Shown here one piece after another: positions 41,223 through 58,500 of a DNA stretch of 64,000 nucleotides (position 1 is the first letter of the stretch; the number at the start of each line of letters is the position of its first letter). Source of the DNA: Membranipora membranacea (lineage: Eukaryota > Bryozoa > Gymnolaemata > Cheilostomatida > Membraniporidae); assembly GCA_914767715.1 (NCBI GenBank), contig OU612065.1, forward strand, positions 26,662,001-26,726,000. Reading direction: 5' to 3'. The notes below the pieces were generated by a model. The model saw only the letters and a list, made by a program, of their open reading frames with translations, searched no databases and was not told the origin of the DNA. The position numbers and the translations under genes are program-made.

Positions 41223-41726
41223 ATGAATAGCGCAGTGATAACTCTGTTTGCTTTTTATGTTATTGCGACGGTAAGCAGTGCTGTTATACCAGACTGCTCA
41301 GGGGTGGATACAAATATTACAGTGACATGCAAAGGGTCAGTACTGAAAGGAGAAGGCTTGTGTGGCGAGGATGTCTGCGCTCAGGTCTGTTCCATATTTA
41401 CATACATCTCAATATTGATAGTTTAGGCCTTGTTTATTTGTACGTACTATCAAGTTTTAATCTGCAGATTGATGTCCGAAAATTCTCAATTAGTTTATAC
41501 AATCTCAGAACAGAGAAATATGATTTGTGTACCATGCCATTGTTTTCTTTTTCCTTTTTAGCAAGACAGTGAGGTTTGTCATGTGGATTTCATGTATTGG
41601 CCTGGACAAGAGGCTAAACCACCTAGATGTGATGATGGACTGAGATGTAAACCTGCTCCGGGATTTGGAATCAAGGGCTGGGGTTTATGGGGAGGAAGAG
41701 GATCATGTGAAGCAGGCACCAACTAG
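41223..41726 (+). CDS. Small secreted eight-cysteine protein, unknown family
   Basis: Not recognised. Two exons, 41223-41384 and 41562-41726, give 108 residues in phase 0. The ATG at 41223 is chosen because it begins a clear signal peptide (MNSAVITLFAFYVIATVSSA, residues 1-20). The mature chain of about 88 residues has exactly eight cysteines (25, 36, 47, 52, 60, 77, 83, 103), enough for four disulfides, one N-glycosylation site (Asn31-Ile-Thr), and a Gly/Trp-rich loop GIKGWGLWGGRG before the last cysteine. The CxxxxC, CDDGLRC and final GSC spacing recall compact extracellular folds of the colipase/prokineticin/Dickkopf kind, but this is only a resemblance. The donor GTCTGT is weak, although phase and cysteine pattern support the join. 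It is convergent with BRD8. A hormone-like, matrix or defence role cannot be told apart. Confidence 0.7.
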
Positions 41727-42458
41727 AAATTATTTGATCAACAATCATGACATTGATATACAAAAAATACTACAATACAAAATACACAGCCTTATACCGG
41801 CAATTACTAGCAAGGGTCTATATTGGTAAAAGATTTACAAGTTTCGTATTTCTAGTTGGTTTAGAAGGTGAATTGAGAATTCAAAGGGATATCAGAAACC
41901 GAAAATTAATCAACCACTGGAGTAGTTCCCTTGAGGTCTTTCACTGTATATTACCACAATGGTATAAATGATAAAGTGGTTGATGAATACCTTCCCAAGG
42001 AATAGGAAATAAGGACTGGTGTTCGCGGTAGAATTTTGATCATTAAAATATATCAACAACTAGAACGTTGAGTTTTTACTGTAACATAATCAGCCATCTT
42101 GATATTTCTATTCAGACTTTACAGAAAATATAACAATACTATGTACAGCATGCAGCCTGAATTGTAAATTTGCTTGCAAGGGTCTATCTGTAGAATAACA
42201 AAGAGTTTCAGATGAAAAATTTGGAGCAAATCAATAACCCAGGTTATTTTTCCAAAATAAAAGAAATCTGCTGTATTGATGAAGAGAAAAATCTAACAAT
42301 ACAACACCAGGATTTCTCGACCTCACATGACCAACATGTTTCATACTCTTGTTTCAAGCAAGTTTACACAATATGCAGTAATTGATCAACATTCATTATA
42401 TATACACAATGATCACTGTCAGATTATAATAAATATAATGTGATATGACAATACTCAG
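41727..42458. other. Convergent 3' region, no gene
   Basis: This AT-rich stretch between the stop codons of the secreted-protein gene (+) and BRD8 (minus) must contain both 3' UTRs. AATAAA at 42256-42261 is one candidate poly(A) signal for the plus-strand gene. No coding exon is seen. Confidence 0.5.
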
Positions 42459-45400
42459 TCAGTTATTCTCCGCCCTTGTTTTACGCCGCCCTGAAGAGGA
42501 CGACCCGTGACTAGCGTCAAGTTGTTGTTCAGCTGAGCTTCTTCTTCGTATTTTCTCACCGTCCTAAAAATTATACCAATCTATCTGATGAATTATGGTC
42601 TAATCACACTGTGGATAAACTTCAAAGTCTTATCAATGACTAGCTAAATGTCAAATCTGGAAAATCAATAACTTTACCATAAAGGTGCCTTGAAATCAAA
42701 TTTGACCTCATTCTAAACACAAATCTATAATGTGAAGGTGCTCGAGTTGTCAGATATAGCCTGAGGCCCTACCTTATCAGAACTAATGCTATGCTCTGAT
42801 CTTCTCCCTCTTAGAGTGATCGATTTGGAATCATTCTCTCGCGCAAGAGCCATATTATGTTTGTGTTGCTAAAATTAACAAGGACATACACAACTTACTA
42901 CAAGATATAGACAAAGTAATAAGCAAAAAACACTCGTTGAACTCTGACGACCAAACTACGATCCGACAACTCAGACAAAAAAAATGATGTTTTATTACCA
43001 TACTGACAAAGTGACCATATTGTCAATTCAGATGATAATCCAATTGCTTGCAATTTGCTTCTATAGACCGTTTTCTGAGCTTTGATTTAGGCCTCAATAT
43101 GGAGTTGTCCTATCTCCATTTTGGTACTTTTCACCCACGCCGCATAGGAAAAACGTGCTGAAAAGAGGCTTATCTTGAAAACAGCTTATAATAGGATAAA
43201 AATTATTTTTGATTCAGAATCTGCAACATTGAAAACTCATATGGACATAGTTTGGGAAATAATTTTAGTAATTGGGTAGTCAATTAAAGCATTTTCTGCC
43301 TGTTTTGCGGACAATTTGGCAGAATTTCGTCACTAAAATTAAGATTTATCAACATTCAAGCCTCCAATGATTTGGAAACCCTGTCTCACAGGATTTTCAA
43401 TGGTGCAGACTCTGAATCAAAAACCATTGTTATCCTATCATAAGCGGTTTTCAAGATAAGCCTCTTTCAGCAGGTTTTTCCTATGCGGCGTGGGTTAAAA
43501 GTACCAAACTGGAGAGAGGACAACTCCGAATTGAGGTATAAATAAGAACTCATCAGAAAACTGTCCATTACATTACAATCTCTAGTGTGAGATTTAAAAA
43601 GAAATCTCCTTAATCTACCTCATATGCATAGAGTTTTAATCGATGAACATTTTGGGGGGGGGGCGTTTATGTTAATGAAGTATGGTATAAACTCAGTTAA
43701 GTGAAAGCGTAATCATTCATATCATAAATTGTGGGCTTATCATCCGAAACATTTTTTACTGCTCAATCTGTTTAAGTTTAACTCACCTCTATGGCTCGCA
43801 TAGCCTCGTCAAACATATCCTGAGCCATCACATAGACGTCATATTCATGATTGTTATACATTATGGCGTTGACAAACATCAACATGACATCGCGCGAGAA
43901 CTCCTCAGTAGTCCTGATCACATTCCTCTCTACGTTTTGTTTTATTAGGGTCAGCGACATCGGCCTAAAAATCCAAGCAAGAAAATTTGTTAGCAGAAAA
44001 AAATGTATTACATGAAAATAAATTTCTTCCATCAAGCACAAACCTAGTTAATAAGCTTGATGTTGTTGACAGTAATCATATATCAAATGAAGAACAGCAC
44101 CTCTAAACGACAGATATCAATCAAATTTTGGTCTTTGGACTCAGTGACCGGGCAGTAATCTTGTAGCATTCACTGTTTAGAAGTTACTCATTGTGGGTTT
44201 CACTGAGCAGTATATAAATAAGCTCATCATTAATACGTAAACAGTACTTACCGGTGTATACACCTAGAATATCCTGGCGCTATTTCATCTGTGACTTTAT
44301 CTAAGAACACATTACCATATTTGTGTTGTGCGATCTGTCTCCATACTGACAACATCGACTTCTTCCAAGCTTTGTGAAATCGATCTTCTTCCATGTCGCT
44401 ATTTTAAAATAATCAAATAATTGTAGTGGTACGCAGCTGGGAGTTACTATTGATTCATAAAGTTTGTAGAATGATTAGAGTTTTTTTCACAATCTTCTTT
44501 TAACAATTTCAACTAAGTTTCTAAACACTGCAGCGCAACTTTCAGACTTTTTTAGCAACAGTACTGTACTGTTGCTTAAAAAAACAGAAAAACAGGCAAA
44601 TAATCAAGATCTGGAGAAGGAATTCTAATCCGGCTTGATCTCAGCGTGTGCATTTATCCATGTATTATTTGTAAAGTTCAAGTCCATGCACCAAGAAGCC
44701 ACAGAGTTATGAATAGGGTCAAGTCATGTGCGTCAAATTCAGTGTTTTCAAGTCCAGGTGGTGGTCAGAAAGACAACATGTGTGAGGATAAACCATAGAG
44801 TTATTATATATAATAACTCTATGGGATAAACCTTGGCAGTGCCATACATCAGCTCAAAACCACATTTGCTACCAATAACGAGTGCAAACCTTGGTATAGA
44901 AAGAGATGGACTTTCAGGAGCAGAGTCGTGAAGTTTAGAGCTTGCCGCCAGTTCCTCCTCATCCTCAATTTCCTCCTCGTCTTCCTCCTCCTCCTCTTCA
45001 CTGCTCAGATCCACTTCGCTGACTGCTTTAGAGACCGGTGTTTTGGCAGCAGGAGTGGTAGCTGTTTCACCGTCCTCCTATCATTGAAATAACCAAATAG
45101 TATTATAAAAGAAAATATAACTTGTCTTCTCTCTGAAAATTTAGATCAGAGAGGAGACAACTACAACTAACAGGTCCCTCATCGTCATTCAACATTCAGT
45201 CAACCATTTTGACTAAACGAATACAGATTATACTGGTTTATAAAGGGTATCCCCATCCCACACAGTGAGCAATCATTGACCACATATATGCTGAGAGTAA
45301 ATAATTCTCCCGATAAGGAGACAGTATTTTCACCTTTTTATCCTTATCTTTCTCCTTTTCTTCCTTAGTGACTTTTACCACCACCCGGCTTGATCTTCTC

Positions 45401-48400
45401 AAGCTCCCAGCTAAGGCAGCCTGTTGTGCCGGGGTCATCAGCTGATTAGTGGTGGGAGTTCTTGCCTCTTTTTTGACCGCATCAGGAGGTGGAGTAGAAG
45501 AGGCAGCTCTGGGTACAGGAGAGGAAGACTTTGCCTCGGATTCTTTGACGGGTTCCGTTGTTGTGGACGGCTATCGGAGGAACAAAGTAAAGCGAACCAA
45601 TTAAAATGACTTGTACGTTATCACTTTACAATCATACACACTGATGACATGATATTACTATTGCATGTATATCTCTGATCAATAGAGAGTGAATTAATTC
45701 ACTTAGCATGAGTACCATCACAAGGAATTTGGTGCAACGTCCCGTTCAAATTCATCATTCAGGAACGGGTACATGTGAGGTATATTGATAATTGACACCG
45801 ATGACCAGAGATACACATGTTAATAGTGTAGTCTTGATGTCAGTGTGACAGTCATATCAATTTATAGCTTCTGTACTGTAGACCACAAGGTCACCTTATC
45901 AATCAGAATGACCAGTCCACAAAAAGCAAGAAATGGATAGAGTTTGAACTGTAGAACACCATTGAGCTGAATACAGATACATACCAGGCTGCTGCTTTTC
46001 TCTGATGTAACAGCAACTGAAGCTGTCTTTTTGCTCTCAGCAGCAGCAGCAGCAGGGGAAGGCAAAGTTACAATCTTAGATTTCACCTCAACCTTTGTCT
46101 TGTTGGCATCCGCAGCACTATCTCCGGCTCCGCTGTGTTGTCTGGTTTTGTGCTTAGGTGTCTGAGTGACCGGGGCTACAACGGGAGGCTCCTTTACTAC
46201 TGAGGTAGAAACGACCGGCTCAACTTTCTTGGGCTCTGTTGGAGTGACGATCGGAGATTTTCTGTCAACAACAATAATTCAGTTACAAGCAGCAGCCAAG
46301 GGCAGCAAGTTACTCCCTACAACCTTTTTCTCCAACCAAATCCATATGCAATATGTAATTTTTTTGGCTTGCATCCATGGTCCGCTATCAGACGTTGAGG
46401 TTTTTGTACAGTAGAAATGAACAAATTGAGAATAAACAACTTACTCTGGTTGTTTGATTTTGACGGGAGAAGGTTTTGATAAAACATTGGCAGTTTCTGC
46501 AACAGGAGTAGTTTCAGGTTCAGGTTTTGTTTCCTCAACGACTGGTGGTACATCTTGACTGTGATCATCGACCTTAAAATCAAAGGATAATGTGTTGTAA
46601 TGTAACTATAGGATATTACAGAAGTAGTTGGCATCAAATGAACACAGAGGATAAACTCAATATGGATGGGTGTTCTCCGCAAAATGTCCGAGGTGCATGT
46701 AAATAATTTCACACCAAAATAGTCCTTGACAGAAAATTCAAAATATTTATAATATGGCCTCAAATGGTTTTCTCTCGCTGCCTCAACAAAAGTAACTTTG
46801 TCTATAAATACCTCAAAAAATAAATTGGACATGACTTTTCCATTGCAAAAAAAGCGTGAATCCCACCTCTATATCTGGTTCTTGTTGTATTGACTCTTGC
46901 GAGGAGTTATCTTCTATATCCATACTAACGCTGACTGGTGCTGCAGTACTCACTGGGGGCGTGACAGCGGCGGGTTTACTAGCAGAGAGAGGGGCAGTAT
47001 CCACAGGTTCTGTGCGAGTTTCAGGCGGCTTTTCAGACTCTTCTTTTTCTCTTTGTTTTCTGATAAGAGAATGACCATAGTTTACTACTACTACACTACT
47101 AATCCATGATTTTAATAAGTCATTCAGTTGCATCAAGCAAAATCATACCAACTACTGCACTTTCAAATAAATACTGTGTGATATGAGTTACAATCACAAT
47201 AACAATAGTTTATGATTTAATTTTGCAAAACAAATCGATCTAGAGGTACAGTAAAACGATATTCTAACACTGCTACATATATTACATACTTATTTTAAGC
47301 ACTTACTTTTGTATTTGTTCCCATATTTCTGCTAATTGACCATCACAATGTCCACTGCTAACCATTTCAATCTCATCCTCAAGTTTTCTACGATACACAC
47401 GAATTGGGGAGATCAACGAGTTACACAAGTCAAGTTATTAAACGGATTGTTCACATTTGGAGACTTAAAACTTGGCTAATTTCCCAGTAAATCTCTATCT
47501 GCTGGGTCAAATGAGGTGAGAAATCTTTCAATAAAGCTTCAATGGTTCAGAAAAACACATCAAATTGAGGATTATGTTCCCAATATCAGAGAGCGCGAGC
47601 AATTAGCCTAACAGGGAAAAAAACATGAAAAAAATAGTCCCATATTTTCAGCCTGAATTTCCAAATGTCAGACCTTTGGCTTATAGAACATAAGTTTGAT
47701 TCCCCCCACTTGAACGTAGAATACTATCGTCTGCTAGCTCAGTAAGCCCCTTACCTATATTCTTCTTGTTGACGTATAATTTCTTGTACCATTTCCTCCA
47801 TATACTGTGTTCTTAACTTGCTGACAATTAGCATCCCCTGAGTCTCCACTGGTATCACCTCATTCTTCTCAGATCTTTTCCTCCTAAGATAAAACCCAAC
47901 ATAACATGACTTCTTGAGTTAAAGGGCAACCAAGGTTTCAAACAACTTCTCATTGATGGCCATTGATTAATAGCAGATTGCACCTTCTGCATGGGGAAAA
48001 ATACAAAATATAATTCGGATGATTATTCAGCCAGAATTCTTGTGAAACATTTCTTCCATCAGGCACTCAAACTCAGCTAAAAGAGAATACCACATAGCAG
48101 TTTCCTGTTCCTGTTATTATTTAGCCTGTGCTCTATAGTTATTACAGCAAAGTCTTGGAACCTCCCCTTAACTGAAGTGTTACCCAGCTTAGAGTCAGCA
48201 ACTACTTTGAGTTTTGTATCGCGTAATGCACAAAGCTGATGCTGCCCAGCACATTATTTCCCACCCATTAATGCATTGCTGCGAAACCTTGGTTGCCCTT
48301 TAAGTCTAAGTTTGGAGACAATCTCATATTCTTGATGTCGATGCTCCGTTGTTGGTATATATTGAACATAGATGCTGATGAGATGGTCAAATGGGTCGTT

Positions 48401-49739
48401 CAATACCAGAAAGCTAAACAAATTCACCATAGCCTACGCATATGTTGTGTTATATATTAGCTTGAGGCCACTAATTGTTACAGGCTGAATTTTGGGGCAA
48501 ATCATCAAATATCAAATGGGTGATGGATAATGGAACGCTGCAATATCTCACTATCATAAATTTCAGCATTATAGTCGATTTTAAAGTCGTACATACTATG
48601 ACGAGTGTGCTACCACATAAATAAAATATGATGTTGAGACAGCTAAGATGTTGCTAGTAATTCTAAACAAAGGCAGACACAAGGATACGCTTAGTTTACA
48701 CTTACTTTGGGGTCTCCGCATTCTCCAACAAATCGCCATATTGTAAGGCACAGTTCTACAATGAATGAAATATGAAGCACTGCTAAACAAGAAAAATCGA
48801 CAAAATTATAACTCCTGCTGGGAAATTTGATAAGCTGTGTTGGGCAATCTTCCAATACTGATCTTCATAAGAACTAATGATCTCTAGCTTTCCTGCTTGA
48901 CTGCTAGTTATACTCCAAGCCAGTCTACCAATACTTGTCAATATATATGAGTTTGGGGACAAACAGTGGGATCGTGATTTGGTTAAACTGTCGGCTGTTT
49001 CCCAGTCGATATGATTGATATTTTTTCCAATCTAATTTATAAACTCACTAATTTATAACCAAACTTCAATATATGCCTAGGACTTACTTTCTGAGAGAAG
49101 TACTCCAAGGGTCGAGAATGGTGTGATTGATTTTTAATAGCTCGACTAACTGAAACCCTGGAAAGATACACATACAGACATAAAATAGGCGGACGCATAA
49201 TCAATTCAGTCGTGGTAACGAGGATTTTATCTCTGCTTGGATTGGATCCAGCATCGTGAAAATGATCTGATGTAAGAACGACCTTTTTACTGTGACATCA
49301 CGGAATTTGAATCACTCACCAATTCTGATCGCCGCTCAAAAGAACTGACGAAGCTAACATGAGACGCTCATGTGTGGTCCATACATCCAGCGGCTTCTGT
49401 CTAATAAATTCTGTAGAAAGAAAAAAACAAAAGTTGTTCTTCAGAGTGAGGTGACACCAGGAGCCTGTCTTGCCAAGACCTCGATCAAATCAAATCTACC
49501 AGTTATGATCAAAGACTAATAGTAATTTACTGGAGTTACCTCCTTTTTAAAGACAAAACAAATTACCACTTTTGATCCATGTTCAGGCAGCTGACAAGAT
49601 CTAGCAAGCTGCATACCACTACAACTGACTTATCTGAGTTGGATTGTCATAATAGCTAGCACAAGACTGGTCATCACAATGAAAATTGATTAAAATGAGA
49701 AGTGATTGAGAAAAAATTCTTACTCGGATGTGCCGCCAT
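42459..49739 (-). CDS. BRD8: Bromodomain protein BRD8, NuA4/TIP60 subunit
   Basis: BRD8 is a nuclear subunit of the TIP60/NuA4 acetyltransferase complex. Fifteen exons join to 1986 nt (661 residues): 49739-49724, 49410-49320, 49157-49088, 48755-48706, 47883-47755, 47387-47307, 47059-46867, 46572-46445, 46261-45985, 45570-45334, 45077-44890, 44398-44252, 43964-43787, 42868-42773, 42563-42459. The N-terminus carries the SANT-like BRD8 signature VWTTHERLMLASSVLLSGDQ and NWVSVSRAIK with YFSQK, then a coiled coil around RKRSEKNEV. The middle is a low-complexity Pro/Thr/Val/Lys region ending in a run of Glu/Asp near SSEEEEEEDEEE. One bromodomain spans about 493-600 (KAWKKSMLSVWRQI, VTDEIAPGY, RPMSLTLIK), with the acetyl-lysine-binding Asn573 in MYNN. 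The tail SITLRGRRSEH resembles the human SAKSLRGRDS tail. It is much shorter than vertebrate BRD8, mainly in the middle. Confidence 0.95.
43066..43567. mobile_element. Fold-back element with about 180-bp inverted arms
   Basis: The left arm from GACCGTTTTCTGA to about 43243 pairs with the right arm, which ends TCAGAAAACTGTC. Shared landmarks, in mirrored order, are TTTGGTACTTTT, CCCACGCCGCATAGGAAAAA, GAGGCTTATCTTGAAAAC, ATAGGATAA and TTTTGATTCAGA. The arms differ at roughly one base in eight; about 130 bp lies between them. No open frame. It lies in the BRD8 intron between the exons at 43787 and 42868. Confidence 0.8.
44793..44824. repeat. Perfect 32-bp palindrome CCATAGAG...CTCTATGG
   Basis: CCATAGAGTTATTATA is followed directly by its exact reverse complement. 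It starts with the same CCATAGA as the GRK-intron palindrome at 33191-33236. It lies in a BRD8 intron. Confidence 0.8.
45637..45847. mobile_element. MITE with CACACTGA termini and 9-bp duplication, copy 2
   Basis: This 211-bp homologue of the element at 4999-5212 has the same ends (CACACTGA...TCAGTGTG), the same GCATGTATATCTCTGATC subterminal block and the shared interior AGTACCATCACAAGGAATTT. Flanks are ACAATCATA (45628-45636) and ACAGTCATA (45848-45856), 9 bp with one mismatch. It is in a BRD8 intron. Confidence 0.85.
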
Positions 49740-49847
49740 GTCTGATTGTAGGCGGGGTTTAGCTCTTACTTCTTACACCAAGATTGTTTGCAGGCTACAA
49801 TTTCGGACTAAATTGGTTCTGAGGGATAACTCCTGTGTTGTGCAACC
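49740..49847. promoter_or_regulatory. Bidirectional promoter of BRD8 and NDUFS2
   Basis: Only 108 bp separate the two divergent start codons, so both 5' UTRs and the core promoter(s) must overlap or lie inside the first exons. No TATA box is visible, as expected for housekeeping genes. Confidence 0.7.
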
Positions 49848-54868
<5,021 letters not shown>

Positions 54869-55026
54869 GAAAGAAGGACATCAAGACTTTGTTTTTAGGA
54901 TTTTCAATCGATTGATTTGCACACTCATGCAGTAAATGTAAATCTCATTTTTTTGCTTCTCTATGAATGTGTCAAATGAATGCCTAGGATTTTTATTTAT
55001 GTCACTTGTCATATTTCGGTATGGAG

Positions 55027-55085
55027 AATAAAACAGTAGAAAACCAAATTTCAGTATTCCTTTCTTTGCAATTATAATATTTATT
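55027..55085. terminator. Facing poly(A) signals of NDUFS2 and PHLDB
   Basis: AATAAA on the plus strand at 55027-55032 follows the NDUFS2 stop by about 160 bp. On the minus strand AATAAA is at 55085-55080, about 430 bp after the PHLDB stop. If both are used, the two mRNAs overlap at their 3' ends. Confidence 0.5.
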
Positions 55086-55517
55086 TTGGCAGTTTGTAAG
55101 GCATCTTGCTTCTCAAATACTATTACCAGCTACAATTCAAAATCTAGATCCCGTACATGTAACCTGAACTAAAGGGGTCCAAATAGTAATGTATACAAGT
55201 AACACTATCAAATGATGTTGCATATAAAAATGTAATTGATCCGTTTAGGCATGAATAATAAAAAATGTGTGAAGCACCAAGAGTGTCATTGTTTGAACGT
55301 CATTGATTTGTTAGTTTGGTAAAAACGGTTTTAAGCCTTTGGTTAGTTGAGTAACAAAAACATGATGTTGTCATAATAATGCAAACAGTAACAAGATGCG
55401 TTTACCGAGATAATAAAGTAAGTAAATGCTTTGGATGGAAACAAAAACGTAAGATCTACAATGATACAATGTTATGATATCATGAAAAAAAAGGAATAAA
55501 AAAGACAGAAGACAAGT

Positions 55518-58500
55518 TTAGAATTCCTGGTAGCCTTCTGCGCCAGTGAAGATGACATCTATCCATATACTGAGGGCTTCGGGAGATTTGGCTACTAGAT
55601 AGTAAGGCTTGTCATAAGTCTTAACGCAGAAAGTAAATTTCTGATTTGGGCTTTTAACTGTCCTCATATGGTCTACAAAAACGTCTTCTATGGACTGGAA
55701 GTATATTCCACCTCTAGGTTTGCTTTCTGATTTGTCACTGTAATATAGGAGAGCCTTTTTTTCTCTGTCGAACACAAACCACCGTTTGTTCCAGGTTTTC
55801 ACCTTAGTGCCCATCTTGAGCAGGTAACCCTTGCACTGGGTAGGAGTCACTTCGACAAATGGACATGAGCCGAGATTGTGGCCTGTAGACTCTACATGAC
55901 TTTTCAGATCAAATTCTGTCTCTCTCACTGGTAGATATCGAGTTAATGGCCTCTGCACAAAAAAAGAACATTATGCGTTAGGGTCAATTGCTGTTTTTAT
56001 GAAGTAAATATGTATATTTGCAGGAATAGCTTCAAAATCTAGCTGAATCAGTGTTGAGACAACTCCATTTTTCTCCTATATTCATCCCTAGTTAATCAGC
56101 CAGGAAAGGAGGGTGCCCCACCATCCCTTGTTGATCCAGGGAGTTTGGAATTTTTTGTCCCAAACTCCCTGGTTGATTGACGTTCTTAAACAGAGAGAGT
56201 CATACGAACAAGTGTGACATTCATTGAAAGTTGCCAATTGATCATAATCATGTTTTTTCAAAGTTGTCAGGAAAACTGTTGAAACATATTAAGATAATTT
56301 TTTCAGTTCTCACCATGTTTGGATTGACTGTACTTTTATCTCTCAGTCTCACTTCTTGCTCAACTAATTCCTCCCGCTTAGACTTTTCCTCGGCTAGCTG
56401 AATTTCTAGTTTAGCTCGGAGTTTTCTTTCCATTACTAAGTCAGTGTTTTCTGCGTTCTGTACATGATGGCGCGCCTGTGCCAGTAACATCTGTAGTTCT
56501 GAGAATCGATCTTGATCATCCATACTGCTGTTGTAACTGTAATAGAAAATAATTGACCAATGAGTTTCATTCACTGAAACATTATATCTCAAGGCATAAA
56601 CAGTGAGAAGGAGATAGCCTTATATAATATGAAATGATGATTTCCACAACCACTTGATATTGGGGATACAGAAGAGGTTTTAGCTCATATGCAGTTGGAG
56701 CAACGAAATTTTTAAAACGTTCAGAATGAATACAGGAAGACTCGATAGAATTATCTGCAACAATGCCCTCAGTTCAGGACATCCAAATTAAAGTGTTATG
56801 TCTAATTTGGCAATGCATACCTTATTTTATCAGCATCTGAAGGTGTTTCGCTGCTTCTCGTACTGAGATTCTCTTCCTCAGAGTCTAGTGTACCGAATCG
56901 GCGTAAGTTATTCTCTAAGCTTCTCTGTTCATGCCACTGAATGATGGAAGCCTCTGTTGCTGCATGCTTCAAACTTTCTAACCTCCTTCGCTCCTCTTCC
57001 ATAAGAATATCACCTGAAAAAATACATTCACAGAATAAAGCAGCTGCAATGAACTTTCCACGGTCACCCTATCATGGGCAGATGACTCCATTTCATCATA
57101 CAACAAATCTAGGCTGCCATACCCTTGGTTTTATCGATGAAGTTGCAAACCCTGACCGCTCAGTGAACTTAATCTCTGCAATAACTTGCTAATTTTACCT
57201 CACTCCATGGCAAGGAGATTCAGCAGATATAAATTTCAAGATACATTCTAGATAGATAGGGGTCATTGATTTAAAGCAATCGTATGCGGCGGATCAAAAC
57301 ATGGTATATTGAAATTTGCGAAGTTGGTTGATCAGTTACATTTCAAAAACTAAAACAATAATTTGACTGCTCTCAATTGCACTCGGGGCGCTCAAAAAAC
57401 AATCTAAAGAAAACGTTCCTCAGTCCCAAGGGACTAGTAACAATAAAACAACAATCACTTCGATGCATTTCACGCTGAACAGAATTTTCACATGCTAAGA
57501 AACTGGGAAACTAAAACAATTTTCATTCACTTTACCCAAAGAGCGGTAAAGCTGCTAATATTTAAAAACTCATGGAGACAAAACTGAGGTTAATAATGGG
57601 CAAGCGTTGGTCATGTTATTTTGTTAGTCCTTGCGCTGACACACTCTTCGGTTGCGTGTCTTGGCTCACGAGACTTTAGCCAGGTCACAACGATCTAACA
57701 ACAACTAGTGTTCTATTCAAAGTGGTGTACATATCAACCCCTCAATATACCTTGTAGTTGGTACGGAAGCATTGTATGAAAGCCCCGAGGACGTTCTATA
57801 AAATCATAACTCAAGATTCAGATTTGGAGACAAATCTGATTCAATTTGACAGGTGGACAATATCACATGCCAGACTGCATAGGGCAATGACATAGAACAT
57901 CAGAGCTAATAGCATTTACCAGCTTCCGAGGCATTTACCAGCTTTGAGGACGATACACAGGAATAATGACAGGAGCGGACAATGACAAGCTAATAACACG
58001 ATGACCCTAGTTTTGCTAGGTGAGCTTACCTGGTTTGAGTCGGGCTATGAGGCTTTTGTTGAGTGTAGCTGCAGGTGACTGAAGAATCTACAATAAACAG
58101 AAACCATAAATTAGTAAATCGTTTTGCAGCGGAAGGAATTCCTCTAAGGGCCATGTCTGCCGGAAAGATTTGAATGACAAACATCGTGTACTTGTAACAC
58201 ATTGCATTTTTATCTCCACGTGACAACCATATAAAATCAGGTGAGACAAATCACCATTGATAAATCATCAGTGCAAAGCCCTCAAAGCCAAGCTGTGAAA
58301 TACTCAGGGCTAGCCAACAACACCTTTGCGTGTATATGGACTTTCTTCACTAGATGCTATATCATAGCTCAACTCTTCCTGAACAGGTTTTTAGTCATTT
58401 ACTCTCAACATGGTTTTTCTAGAATTGTCCCTAAAAACCTATGTGAACAAAGTGTGCCATATTGAGCAGACAACTACTCACCATATCATCCTGATCCTGA

